A DNA stretch of 64,000 nt, from assembly GCF_002104995.1 (NCBI RefSeq), contig NW_024468256.1, positions 206,001 to 270,000 of the forward strand, in the 5' to 3' direction. The notes under the pieces are model-generated. The model worked only from the letters and a program-made list of their open reading frames with translations, had not been told where the DNA came from and made no database searches. The stretch comes from Linderina pennispora. Its lineage: Eukaryota > Kickxellomycota > Kickxellomycetes > Kickxellales > Kickxellaceae. The position numbers were made by a program, and so were the translations under genes. Shown one piece after another: positions 1 to 11,102 of the stretch (position 1 is the stretch's first letter; each line of letters opens with the position of its first letter).

Positions 1-3000
1 CAATACCGGCACTCGCTGCATCTATGACTATCGCATCAGCCGACCGAGAGTTGTAGTACTGGCACACAAGTTGCTGCGCCAGTCGTTGCTTGCCCCTATC
101 CAGACAGGCTTGGACTGCTGCTACCAGTTTATCGTTGCGCATCCTGTTCTGTACGTAGGCGCGGACGGCACGACCCGCGGGCGGGCGCAGCAGTGCTTGC
201 CCATGGAGACCACGAGCATCAATGACATCAAATATCAGTGTTAGTGCTCGCGACCGTGACCAGTCAACAAATAGCTGTGAATCTCCAGCTTTCGACGACA
301 GGCCAGCAAATTCGAGAACGAGCAGAATATCCTCGTGTACCAGGGCAGGGCTACGGCTGCTGATATACCGCCGCAGGAGCTCTGCAGCATCGTTACCGCC
401 CGGAAGTACCTCATATGAAACAAAAGCCAATTGCAGAGCTGCCGCATTGTCGCCAGAGCTCTCATCCAAGCACTGCAGCAGGGAATCCACAATGTTGCCT
501 GTGCTGATATCAGGAAGGTAGAGCGAACGAATGCAGGCGCCGAGCACAAATATGGTGTCTTCGATCCAGCCTGGGGCCTGGCACTGAGCGATCTGCACTA
601 GACTGCCTGACACCGCCTGGTTCCAGAACACTGGCAGTTCTGGGATCATAGAGAAATGCGTCATTCTGCTGATGATCTCCAGTGCACCTGTCACGTACCG
701 GAACGCCTTTGCTGAAACCAGCTGTGTGAGAATTCGCACCAGCAGATCGCTGTCCTGGACATCAAAGTCCAAGCACAAGTTGCAGATGAGCTGCGCAACA
801 CGGGAGTCCTCGTGGTAATCGACCCAAATCGACCGTGCCAGGGCTGCCTTCGAGCACTCGATAAAGTCTGCTGTCGACTGCGGGATTCCGACAAAGTCAA
901 AGTCTGCCAGGTAGAGTAGGGCCAGGAAGTATCGCTTCACATGCTCGGGGCTTTGTAGCGCCGCAATATCGTTGTCGGAAGCCAGCGAGAGCACAATGTC
1001 CAACGCACGCGCACGGCACAGGCACGAAATACCGGTGGGGTTATTGTACGCGAATTTCAGAAGCAGCCTGACCATATCGGAAACACTATATGCACGCAGA
1101 ACATAGACAATGCAGCGTCTCAGCTGCGCTTCCCGCGATGACGGCATGCGCAGGGATGCCTGGTACCGCGTCGAGGGAAGCAGCAGGCTCTCCGTGCTGG
1201 GGTCAAGAACAATGGCTGTGCTCAGGTATGTGTCAAGCATCGTTTCCAGCAGCTTGTCCATCTCAAATCCGTAGATCTCAGCCAGCGTGCGCACAATCTC
1301 ATGCAGAACATGGCGCCCCTCGTGCTTCGGCTCACACATTGCAGAATCGCACTGGCCCTCATAGATAGCAGTCAAGGCGCGCAGCATAGCTTCGCTGCCC
1401 TGTGCATCTGTGAATAAGTGCAGGTACTGCTCCAGCCCGTGTTTACGCAGTGCGACCTCAACCGACGAATCCGTGTAGCTCTTTTGAAAGTGCGTGTATA
1501 TTGTCTCTGCCTTGACCAGGACCTCGCTGCGCTCTGGCTCGCTCATGCGCTTAGTGTACTGCGCCCACTTTGTCAGCAGCTTAATGCCCATCTTCAGTGC
1601 GGCAAGCCTATCGGGTCCACACGGCAGCTCATCAGCGAAATGCTTGAGTGTGCTGACCGCTGCTTCGGGGTCTTTGAAGCATCGTATCAGTGGCTGGATT
1701 GCATTAAAACGTGTTGGCGTCTTGCTCGTCACAACCGAGAATGCCATACCGCGTGTAAGTTCAGACGGACTATTGCGCTTCCACTGCTTTAGCATCGAAT
1801 CGATCAGGTTCATGTAAAAGTCGTCCTGGTTTAGGCCCAGTGGCTTGGCCAGTACCACCAGCAAATCAACTGTATCTGCACTGAGCTCTGGTAGCAACGC
1901 CGCCCACGGATTCGAGTTCACGATTGAGTGGAATGGCAGCCGCTTCGCTGCTAATGGATACTGGGCAAGGAGTGTCGACAGCGGCGGTGTCTGGCCAGTG
2001 TTCTGCGTTACCGGCTCGTCTGATGCAGCAAACTGTTGCGACACCTCGCGTGCAGAGCGTGTTCTGGTCCATTCTAGAGTCAGCTCCTCAATCCCCGGCT
2101 CACCGCGGCGGTCGTATGTGCACAGGATATCCAGAACTGTCGTATAACTAGTGACTACCTCATCCTGCGGACGCAGCTCCTCAAGTCGCTGCACAACAAA
2201 CTGCAAGCGCTCGTAATCGTATGCAGAAATCCCGCTCTCCATGGCATCGACGTATGTCCGCTCCAGCAGCTTCGTGTTGGCGACCTCATCCGCAATTCCC
2301 AGGATCCGCGCCTGATAGCCGTCAATGCCGGGTGCCGAGCAACACAGAGAAATGTACTCGAGGATCACAAAGGTCTCGTCAAGCCGGAACTCATTGGCAA
2401 ACTCGAGCACAGTGGTGATATCCATGCTTGTTTTTACCAACATTGGTCGGATCAGTGTCTCCAGCAGCTGGGGCTTCGGGTTGTTGAGCAGCGCAACGTC
2501 AAACTTGATGTGCAAAAGTTGCAGCTGCTCGCTCCACCGTGCAGCAGCGGCAACAGACCGACAGCGGTCCAAAAGGGCCTGCTGCTGCCACACCAGCGAG
2601 CAGGCTGACCCAATATTGGCCAGAGTGATCACACGCGACGGCAGCAGCCCCGAATGGCTCATTGCTGTCGACAGATGCTGGTACGCTTTGACCGGTGGCG
2701 TCATGATCATGGACGAAAATATGAACACCATATCGACTCCACGCTGCTGCTGCAGCGAGCGCACCAGAGCCTTGCCAGTCAGCGACTGGATATCCAGGGG
2801 GTTTGCTGTCTCCCCAACGCCAAACAGCGTGTCCAGCTCGCCCTCACTGACACCGCCTGAGCTCAACCGCTGGCGTAGCAGGTTAAGCGACTCGACTGAT
2901 TCTTCGACATCGGCACTGACCACAAATGACGACCGTGCCAGCTGCGAAATGGTGAGCTCCAGTGCCTGAGTGGCCAGAATCCAGTGGCGGTTGGCCGACA

Positions 3001-6000
3001 GATGCGCTGCCAGACTTCGGCAGCAGCTGATTGCCTCGCTCCGAAGGTCATCGGCCTCGAGCTCGCCTAGTTTCGAAATGTCGCGGTCATCGGCGCTCTT
3101 CTCTGAGGATTTGGACCGGCTGCTTCTCAGGGAGTCGGCGCTATCTCTCGTTCCAGGTCGTAGTCCGGTGGTTGTCGTGGGCAAACGACGCAGCAGTGTA
3201 ATAAGCCGATATACTAGCTTCATCGTCTTTTCAGTCTCTAGGACCAGCCCGCGCTCAACATAGATGTTTGAAAACAGCGGGCCAAGCCAGCTAGACACCG
3301 CGCCCTCACCGACCTCTCCCGATTCCTCGTACCCAGCCGCTATAGGCGAACCCGACGACGGACCGGCGACAGCATGCGTTGAAAAGGACCGTGACGACGA
3401 TGGTAGAGGCACAGCTGGCGTTGGTTTCGGCGCCAGCTTTCGCGTCAACGTAGCAAAATCGCCATCAGCTGTCTGTTTGAAGATGGCAGCAGCAAACTCC
3501 CAGCTCGAGAATGCATCAAGAAACCCGACCAAGTGTGTTTGGGAGGCACACTTCAGACTCGCTGCTTGGCATAAAACCACCAATCGCTTGATGAGCGCGC
3601 CCTGCAGGGACCCAGGCAGACCCGGTGTTTCTGCGTCAGTCTGCACAGAGCCGTCATGGAGACCAGCGAGGTGTGCGCTGATCACCTGCTCACACTTGGC
3701 CAATGCACCGATCGCCGCATGCCAGTCATCCACGGTAGACATAGGAACTGTCATCCTCGCACTCTGTCCAGGTAGGTCCTCTGACGGTAACGGTCTCAGC
3801 GTCTCGATCAGATCCTGGCACGTGTCGAGAGCAGCACCGAACACCCCATGCGATAACGCAAGCGAAATGATGCGCTGACTTAGCTGTGCTGGGGAAAACT
3901 TTAGCATTGCTGCCAGGCTCTTAATATTGGTCGGAATTGACGGCAGGCTGAGCAGCTCCAGAGCTGCAGGTTTAGCAGGGCCACGGATCTGCTTGCCCTT
4001 ACCCTTCGGTCTGCCACTACTAGCGCACTCGCTGACATATGGCTGAAGCCAGCGCTGTTCCAGAAGCTCGTCTAGAATTTGTCGCCTTGCAGACCGATGC
4101 TCCAGTTCACCTGGCGAAACCATGATTTCGCCCTCCGTTAGCAGCTGCCACACAACGCCCATGGTGGCCTTCTCGCCAGAAACGAAGTCCCTGATCTTGT
4201 CGAGCAAATGCTGCGGCAAAGCGTGTACCCTATGTGAGCCGCTGGTGCCTTCAGCAAGCGCCTGGGCAGCTGCCGTGTGCTTCTTGCAGAGTGCATCCAG
4301 GGTGCGGATCATGGCCATACTCGCTTCAGCGTACTGCGAAAACTGGGTCTTGCTCGACTCACCCGTGAATGTCATGCTGTCGAGGAACTCGCGTACCCAG
4401 CATATCCCCCTTCTAACAATCTCCATCGGCACATATCGGGACGCGGTCTGATCGTCCTTGGTCGCACTGCTACCTGAATCAAGCGGCGTGTGGTGCTCAG
4501 TCGGAGGTAAATGAACACTGCCCGCTTCTTTGATGGTCGGCCCGTGCTCAGTCTTGTCAATATACTCGATCAGGCTGGAGACCTTGTCTGGATCGCCTGC
4601 CTCGCACAGCGCCTGCAGTCGCAGAACATACGCGGTGGTCCGGCTCAGCTGGTGATAGGCATCGACTAGCTGCAATGCATCAGCCATGATTCCTGGACTG
4701 TCGGTTTTGCGCACAAGCCATTGCAGTAGCGGATACGCCATGCGCGTGTTGGAAATGTGGAAGTCAGGCAACCCATACGAGAAGAGCATGCGCTTCAAAC
4801 ACATCAGTCGGTACTGCTCACCGATCTCTACCTTCCGGCGGGCCGAGCTCAGGGTCAATATCAGCAGGGCCGTCCAGTAGCTTGAGGCTGTCGCCAATTG
4901 CCTTGTCGATACCGGTCGACCAGGGAATATTGCTTCGCCGCATCACTTCCAACATGATGTCCAAGTATGTCGCCAGTATGGTCTCGCCAGTAATAGCAGA
5001 TGAGGGCCGCATTGGCGCAAGCCTTTTGGTTGAACTGGACTCATTGGCTGGCATATGCATTCTGCCATTGGTGCTCTCAGCTAGACACTCCAGAAGCTGC
5101 AGCACACGGGGCTCCCACGAGTCGAATCCTTGAGCTGGTGCAACCGCCGAATTCGATACCATTGCAATATCCTCCCCATGGACGGCACCATGGCTAGCCG
5201 TATCAATGTCATCCATGGTTGTTATACAGTATTGCTGGAGGAGCTGCGGGTAGTCGAGCTGATGGCTGAGCGCGTACGGCACAAAGTGGTCAAAGTAAGC
5301 TTGCCGTAGGAGTTCGGGGGCAGCAACGCGGTCCAGGAATTCGATCGCGATCATCGAATATGAGAGCAAGTCATATTCCTCGAGGGCCAACTGCATGCTA
5401 TGTTGTTCCCGTAGATACACCAGGTCCTGCAGCTGCTTGTGCAAGAATGCGCAGCTCTGTGCTTCATCTTCATAGCTGCCGGCAGCAATCTCGTCGCTGC
5501 TCGATTCTGAAGGCCGTATATCCACGCCACTGAAACGGGCTAAGCCGAGCATCCACTGTGACATTCGCTGCGACCCATCTACAAAGCTCTGCGGCGTAAC
5601 TGCAAACTGGCCCTTGGCCAACGTACTCGCTGCCTGGCCGCCGCCTGCATCGTTGCCCTGATAGGTCGACCATGACCCAGGATCCAGCAGCTTAACCAGG
5701 ACTAGCGCATCATATGGCTGCTTCTGCTTTGCCTCCAGCAACCGTGCGCGTTGCTCGGTCCACGCTGCAATGTCGTGCCACTGTTGTGCTGTATGTATCA
5801 CTGGTAGAACCTCTTGCCGCAGCCATGCCGCCAATGCCTTAGAATCAATACTTAGCGGAAACCCGTGAATCGCATCTGAGATATCCGAAACCATGCGCCT
5901 ATCGTCCTGATGCCGCCGCCAGACCGTACTGGCACGCAAAATGTCACCCATGGCTATATACGACCGCAGACATGTTGCCAGATCGGCATCACGGAATACA

Positions 6001-7823
6001 CGCCAACCCTCCGCAGAGAACTGGCTGGTACTGCTAGCAGGGTGCCCCAGCATCAGCCATGTCCCCAGCCGCTGGATCACCTTCTCCACGGCAGCTTTGC
6101 GTGGGCTACCGAACTCTATCGCCAGCTGCTGAGCATGCTTCAGCAGCCGCCACATGCCAGCATACGATGGTACAGACAGACGCATACAGACATCAATAGC
6201 GAACTCTGAATCCTGGTCGCCATCCTCGTCAAGTTGCAGCAACATCTCGAGAACGTTATCCACAAACCTCGCAACCTCCTCGATTGTATCCAGATTTGCT
6301 GTCGCATGCGTCGAGTCCTTGGCCAGCTCTTCTAGCCGCGTGCGGTATACGCGTCCCATTGAAATCCCGCACTCCTCTGCAAACCGCCCAGCCTCAGCAT
6401 ACCGGCCGTCCCGCAGGTAATGCGCTAGGCGGTCCATTGGCACTGTTTCGTACAAGCGGCGGAGGAATAGGGTGCGCGTGTCCTCGCTAGTAGTGCCTTC
6501 GACAAACATGATCGTGTCGGTAATATCGGCAGTGGACCTGATATCAGTGGCCAGCCATGTCCACAGGGAGACGTCCATGGCATAGATGGTTTCCATTTGC
6601 GGTAAGGACACAACAAACAGACGTCGGCACTGCTCTCTAAGATTGCCAGCGTCGCCATCGCTATCGTCCTCATAATCGTGACTGGATACCGATACTGGCT
6701 TGCTGACTGCAACGACCAATAGCGATGCGGGCGACCGAGCTGACTCTGGCGTCGAATTGCTAGGACCAAGCAGACTAAAATCGTCAACCAGCGTATCAGT
6801 ATAGCGGAAAACAGGTGTCAATGTTGAGCGTTCGTAGATATCCAGCGATCCGTGCTCACTGAGTGCTACCAGGTACCGCTGATCCAACGACACCAGCATT
6901 TTGATATAAGCAGATCCCGAGCACTGCTCGCTGACCAGATCCACCAGATGTGTCGTCCTAGCCTCTTCCGTTGCAGCATCTGCCTCTGAGCGCTTCCAGC
7001 TGCTCATGCTCGCACTGCCGCTGCCTGAAATATCGATCCGCGATTCAGTCTTTTCATGGCTAACCACCATGCTACTGATCCCTCCGCCATGCACGCTGCG
7101 TCCACATACGCTCAGGCCCACAAACTCGACGCAGATCCGCCTCTTAATCTCCATGGCCAGCTCCATATCAGCGGAGACAATCGCAGTGTTAAGTTGGCCC
7201 AGTTGGATATCCGAGAACCGTACCAGCGTGGTGTTGTCGCATACAAGCACCAACTCCTCACACGCTGTATCGCCGTGCGCCACAGCAAACCGTATGGCTG
7301 TAATCCCTGCTACATCCCCGCCCGGTGGCCGGATCAGCTGCGAAAACACTGCACTTCGTGTCTGCACATGCACAATAAACAGCGTGCCGGTATCATCTCC
7401 AAAGGCTACAAACGACGAGTCGCCGTTCAGTGCTGCTGCTGTAATCGGGTAGTCATGGCGGATCACTGCTTCCTGCGTCTTGCAGTCTGCCGAAAGGACA
7501 TGGATCTGGTTCCCAATCGCCACTGCAACATGCTTTGATGAAGCAATGGCGTCGCACCAGCGGTCTGAGGAAGAGCATGTGTCGGAGGTGGTTTGCTCGG
7601 CAATGGCGAGTGTTTCGAGACGGTACGAGTCAAACGCAGTGGTGGCAGCAGGGTGTGGGGTGGTGCCTGGCAGCCGGTTTAGCTGCAGGGTTTCGTCTTG
7701 GTCGGAGCGCAGCTCGAAAGTCCAGGTGCTGCGCGAATCGTCCTGCAATTTCCGACGCTTGGGCGGCTGGTCCTGGTCCGCACCATGTGGGCTGCGCTTC
7801 GACTTCTCGGCAGCAGAGACCAT
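1..7823 (-). CDS. KNTC1: Rod/KNTC1-like kinetochore protein (RZZ complex), 3' end outside the window
   Basis: Rod is the large scaffold of the Rod-Zw10-Zwilch complex, which recruits checkpoint proteins and dynein-dynactin to unattached kinetochores. The start ATG at 7823 opens about 965 codons in one frame. Around 4,870-4,930 the reading moves to the next frame and then stays open to base 1, giving at least 2,600 residues (human KNTC1 about 2,200). Residues 1 to about 400 look like a beta-propeller; an NLS-like KRSP/PPKRRK stretch lies near the start. At about residue 464 begins a helical segment (DRLAHYLRDGRYAEAGRFAEE) that matches the start of the Rod alpha-solenoid. The region read from about 1,100 down to 400 (motifs VKRYFLALLYLADFD, VAQLICNLCLDFDVQD) resembles the Rod C-terminal domain as I remember it. 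The frame change is either a one-base error or a very short intron; no good splice pair is seen. The related NBAS/Sec39 family is the alternative, but the C-terminal resemblance favours Rod. Confidence 0.8.
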
Positions 7824-8012
7824 TATGCAAGGAAATGGTTGTAATTGGAGAGGACTCTGAAAAAAAAAAAATTAAAATGCAAACTGAGTGGACCGGAGAA
7901 GAGAGTTTCTATTAATCTGCAAGTATTGGTGTTAAACAGCCCTCGCTAAAAAAAAAAACTGGACCTTTTTCTCTTCATTTCCACTCTTCCTAATTCCTTT
8001 TTTTTTAATGCA
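7824..8012. promoter_or_regulatory. Divergent promoter between Rod and the Alba-domain gene
   Basis: These 189 bases separate two start codons on opposite strands, so both promoters must lie here or in the flanking genes. It holds three A or T homopolymer runs (about 7,860-7,871, 7,949-7,959 and 7,999-8,007), the kind of nucleosome-poor tract common in compact fungal promoters. No TATA box is obvious on either strand. Confidence 0.45.
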
Positions 8013-8417
8013 ATGAAGAAGGACCGCAAGCGACGCAGGTGGATGGTTGTCTCCGATCCAGCCGACTCCAACCCGACCTCAGCCACCACACCGACACCGG
8101 CAGCCAACGACCTCGACATGAACATAACAACCCACGGCAAGATCCGCGCCTACGTCCAGTTCATCGCCAAAACCCTGAGTCAAGCCCCTAAAACATCAAT
8201 ACACATGTACGCAAAGGAAACAGCTGCCGGCAAACTAGTCACGGTGCTCGAGATCCTAAAGCGCCAAAACATCGAGGGCCTAACACACGAGCTACAGTTT
8301 GGCGATACCGCAAGGTCACCATGTGTGAGAGTCGCCGGAAAGGAGGACGGGCAGGCACAGAAACGGCAAAAGATCGATGGCGAGCCGTGGCTGCTGGCAA
8401 CACTAAAGGTCGTGTAG
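8013..8417 (+). CDS. Alba-domain protein (RNase P/MRP Rpp25/Pop6-like)
   Basis: This is a 134-residue protein. After a basic N-terminus (KKDRKRRR) and a Ser/Thr/Pro-rich linker, residues about 33-85 form an Alba-like core: an ITTHGKIRAYV strand-turn-helix, then a helix ending in VTVLEILKRQ, the conserved EILKR-type segment of Alba proteins. In eukaryotes such proteins are subunits of RNase P and RNase MRP (Rpp25/Pop6, Rpp20/Pop7) and bind RNA. The C-terminal part carries a basic KRQK stretch. The family is reasonably clear; the exact subfamily is not. The gene is divergent from Rod and its stop lies two bases from the stop of the facing small ORF. An intron near the 3' end cannot be excluded. 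Confidence 0.65.
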   Translation: MKKDRKRRRWMVVSDPADSNPTSATTPTPAANDLDMNITTHGKIRAYVQFIAKTLSQAPKTSIHMYAKETAAGKLVTVLEILKRQNIEGLTHELQFGDTARSPCVRVAGKEDGQAQKRQKIDGEPWLLATLKVV

Positions 8418-8419
8418 AC

Positions 8420-8593
8420 TTAGAAGTCAAAGTACCACCATATAAAGCGGTACGCTGTGTAGAGGGTGAAGGGAACAGGCATGATCATGAAGGCGAGTGG
8501 GATTACAACGCGACCGATGCGCAGGAGCGCCTTCACAGCAACACGGCCAACACGAACGGTTCCTCGAAGCACCGAGGCTACAGTGAGATCCAT
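8420..8593 (-). CDS. 57-residue predicted membrane microprotein
   Basis: An ATG at 8593 opens a 57-codon frame ending with TAA at 8420, two bases from the stop of the convergent Alba gene. The N-terminal half is a basic amphipathic stretch (Arg and Lys spaced among Val and Leu: TVRVGRVAVKALLRIGRVV), followed by a hydrophobic segment (IPLAFMIMPVPFTLYTAYRF) and an aromatic tail ending WWYFDF. This organisation resembles small inner-membrane or mitochondrial tail-type proteins, but I do not recognise a family. The frame is not a simple shadow, since the other strand has no gene here. It could be the last exon of a longer gene. Confidence 0.4.
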   Translation of the reverse strand: MDLTVASVLRGTVRVGRVAVKALLRIGRVVIPLAFMIMPVPFTLYTAYRFIWWYFDF

Positions 8594-8782
8594 TATAAAT
8601 AGCAGCTAGCAATAGGAGACAAGAGGCATGTCGTGCAAAGTATGTACGACTGCGTGGCTCGTGTATTCGCCGATCGGGTTCCAGCACCCTTCTCTTCGGC
8701 CTAGAAGCTCCGGGGTTCAGTTTAGTGTGTTGTTGGCAATGTAGAGGCTTTTGAAAAACATAGGGGCGTGAATTCCTTGCAA

Positions 8783-9964
8783 CTAGTAGAACTTCTTGTG
8801 GACAATATCCGGATCCTCCTGGTACTCTTCAGCCGACACCCACATCTTCTTGAAGGTGCTGAGCGACGCCAGAATGGAGCCACCAATCCATGTCGAGTAT
8901 TTGCGCTCGGGCGGCGCCGAGATCTTGATCTTGCTGTCCTTGACGGCCTGCTTCCGGAGCTCCGACAGCAACCGATCGCCGAATCCCTTGGTCAGCGTAG
9001 TGCCGCCAGACAAAACAACGTTCGTGTACAGCGAGCGACGCAGATCAATGTCGGCACGGTTAATCGAGTCAACCACGATCTGGTGGACACCAGGGTGCTC
9101 GAGACCAATGATATCGGGATGGAACAGAATCTCGGTGGCACGGAACCGCTCATGGCCGAGGTTGATGATGTGGCCATCGGGCAACTTGAACACGTCACTG
9201 CGCGACTTGGCCTCGTTGCCTGAGCCGCCAACAGACTCCAAGCGGGCACTGCCCACGGAGGCCAGCTCCTTCTCCTCCTTGGCAGCATCCAGCGCCACGT
9301 AGCAGATTTTCTCCTTGATCTGGCGCACAATCTCGTGCTCAGCGGTCGTGTTGAACCTGTAGCCAGCCTTTTGCAGCAGCACCTGCAAGTAATCAGTCAC
9401 ATCCCGACCGGCAATGTCCACCCGGCGGATCGCGTGCTGCAGGGCAAAGCCCTCAAATACCGGCACCGCGTGCGAGACACCATCGCCTGAATCCAGCACG
9501 ATTCCCGTGGTGCGCCCCGACGCATAAAGACTCAGCACGGCCTGGATTGCCGTGTAGAATGCCGGTACATTGAACGTTTCAAAGAAGATCTGCGCTGCCT
9601 GCTCGCGGTTCGACGACGGGTTCAATGGTGCCTCGGTCAGCAGAACCGGGTGCTCCTCCGACAGGGTCTTCAGTTCGTCGTTGTAGATGTACGACCAGAT
9701 CTTCTCCATGTCCTCCCAGTCTGTCACCACGCCGTGCTCCAGCGGGTAGTTCATGCGCAGAAGGCCCCGCAGCTCCTCGGCTTGCCGCCCGATGAAATAG
9801 TCGCCCTCCACGGCGCCCGCCATCATGCGCAGGTGCTTTGGGCGCCCCACGGACGCGGAGAAGAACGACTTTGGCTGGTCATCGCCTGCGAAGCCTGCTT
9901 TGATCACGCCCGACCCGTTGTCAATAACGACCGGCTGATTGGTGAGCACATCCTCGAATTCCAT
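8783..9964 (-). CDS. ARP1: Actin-related protein 1 (centractin), dynactin subunit
   Basis: Arp1 forms the short filament at the base of dynactin, the cofactor that lets cytoplasmic dynein carry cargo. The 393-residue product is uninterrupted. It begins with the actin-fold phosphate loop ([18 protein letters not shown]), has a second nucleotide loop ([16 protein letters not shown]) and ends [20 protein letters not shown] ... HKKFY. Its sequence ([35 protein letters not shown]) matches Arp1 rather than conventional actin, which ends KCF. An insertion of about 15 residues rich in Ser, Gly and Glu lies near residues 240-255. The gene is divergent from the SNARE gene at 10,394. Confidence 0.93.
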   Translation of the reverse strand: MEFEDVLTNQPVVIDNGSGVIKAGFAGDDQPKSFFSASVGRPKHLRMMAGAVEGDYFIGRQAEELRGLLRMNYPLEHGVVTDWEDMEKIWSYIYNDELKTLSEEHPVLLTEAPLNPSSNREQAAQIFFETFNVPAFYTAIQAVLSLYASGRTTGIVLDSGDGVSHAVPVFEGFALQHAIRRVDIAGRDVTDYLQVLLQKAGYRFNTTAEHEIVRQIKEKICYVALDAAKEEKELASVGSARLESVGGSGNEAKSRSDVFKLPDGHIINLGHERFRATEILFHPDIIGLEHPGVHQIVVDSINRADIDLRRSLYTNVVLSGGTTLTKGFGDRLLSELRKQAVKDSKIKISAPPERKYSTWIGGSILASLSTFKKMWVSAEEYQEDPDIVHKKFY

Positions 9965-10393
9965 GATTGCTGAATAAAGCTGGCTTGTGCTAGGTAATTA
10001 AAGGACAGTAGTAACGGAGGGGGGTGTGCTGGATGCGAGATACAGGTGTGCGGGTTGCTGTTGGAATCAGGGTAGAGATGAGTAAGAAAATAGAGGGAAA
10101 AAGAAAGAGGGCTGTAGAGAGAAAAGTAAACACCCGGCGTGTTTGCTTGTTTTGATCGGAGGGGTATCTGGTGTTGTTTTCAGGTCCAGAATGACAGGCA
10201 CGTCGAGGATCTGGTCCATCGCCGCCTGCCATTGGCTGGGTAGATTTGTCTTCACGTGATTTCATGTCCAGAGCCGTACGCCTTCGCTTGAACAAGGCGC
10301 ATGCAGCCTAATGGCTGCGTTCCACCATTTTCGGCTTCGCTCATCCTTGCAACTGCCACATTTAATTTGCCCCTCTCAATTTCACATTTCGCG
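9965..10393. promoter_or_regulatory. Divergent promoter of ARP1 and the SNARE gene, with CCAAT and E-box motifs
   Basis: The 429 bases between the two start codons include a palindromic TCACGTGA at 10,252-10,259, the type bound by bHLH factors such as Cbf1, and an ATTGG (CCAAT on the minus strand) at 10,231-10,235. They lie 134 and 159 bases upstream of the SNARE ATG. No TATA box is evident. A purine-rich stretch (about 10,085-10,125) lies on the ARP1 side. Confidence 0.45.
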
Positions 10394-11080
10394 ATGTCTG
10401 ACCCATTCGTTATCGTGCAAGACGACGTAGTGTCGGCGTTTGGCCAGATAAAGTCGCTGTTTGCAGCATGGAAGCGGCTGAGCGGCAAGCGGCGCTCGCA
10501 GCAGGAGGAAAACGAGTTCCAGTTCACAACCGACGAGCTGTATAGCACAATCAGCTCCATCAGCACAGACCTCGAGGACCTGCAAGAAACCATCAACGTG
10601 GCCCGCGGCTCGCCCGAGGAGTATGGGCTGACGCCAGCGCAAATTAAGGACCGACAGGCGTTTGTGGCAACCAAGCAGAAGGCGCTGGAAGACATGCGCA
10701 GAGCGCTAGCACAGCCAGAGAGGCGGACAGCAGCCCAGGACACAGACAACAGCCAAGGCGACCATTTTGCAGTCGAGTTCGGCGGACAGCAGCAGGAGCA
10801 GCAGATGATCATCAACCAGCAGGACCAGCACCTGGACTCCATGCTGGACACAGTGCGCAACCTGCACGGGATTGCTGGTACCATGAACACAGAGCTCGAC
10901 GACCAGGCGATTCTGCTGGACGAGATGGGCGACCTGGTCGAGCGCACCCAGTCCAAGATCGATGTGGCCCGGAAAAAGGTCAACGAGTTCCTGCGGGACA
11001 AGAGTAACCGCTCGCTGCGTGCCATTCTCATACTGTTCCTGGTGATCCTCGTCTTGCTGGTGCTGATCATCTTTACATAG
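10394..11080 (+). CDS. TLG1: Syntaxin-6/Tlg1-type Qc-SNARE
   Basis: This 228-residue tail-anchored SNARE is expected to act in endosome-Golgi membrane fusion. The ATG at 10,394 is chosen over an in-frame upstream codon (10,301) because MSDPFVIVQDDV is the usual beginning of syntaxin-6 family proteins. Residues about 3-100 form the N-terminal three-helix bundle (LYSTISSISTDLEDLQETI). The SNARE motif lies at about 145-205 (QDQHLDSMLDTVRNLHGIAG ... DDQAILLDEMGDLVERTQSKI), and a single hydrophobic anchor closes the protein (AILILFLVILVLLVLIIFT). A Gln-rich linker precedes the SNARE motif. The gene converges on the DUSP12 gene. Confidence 0.88.
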   Translation: MSDPFVIVQDDVVSAFGQIKSLFAAWKRLSGKRRSQQEENEFQFTTDELYSTISSISTDLEDLQETINVARGSPEEYGLTPAQIKDRQAFVATKQKALEDMRRALAQPERRTAAQDTDNSQGDHFAVEFGGQQQEQQMIINQQDQHLDSMLDTVRNLHGIAGTMNTELDDQAILLDEMGDLVERTQSKIDVARKKVNEFLRDKSNRSLRAILILFLVILVLLVLIIFT

Positions 11081-11102
11081 GTTACTTGTTAATCGAATAC
11101 AT

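Noticed and set aside
5095-5150. A GTCGAATCC-like box on the plus strand resembling a tRNA T-loop
   Set aside because: It lies inside the Rod coding frame and no acceptor or anticodon stem can be formed around it. No tRNA gene was found in the window.
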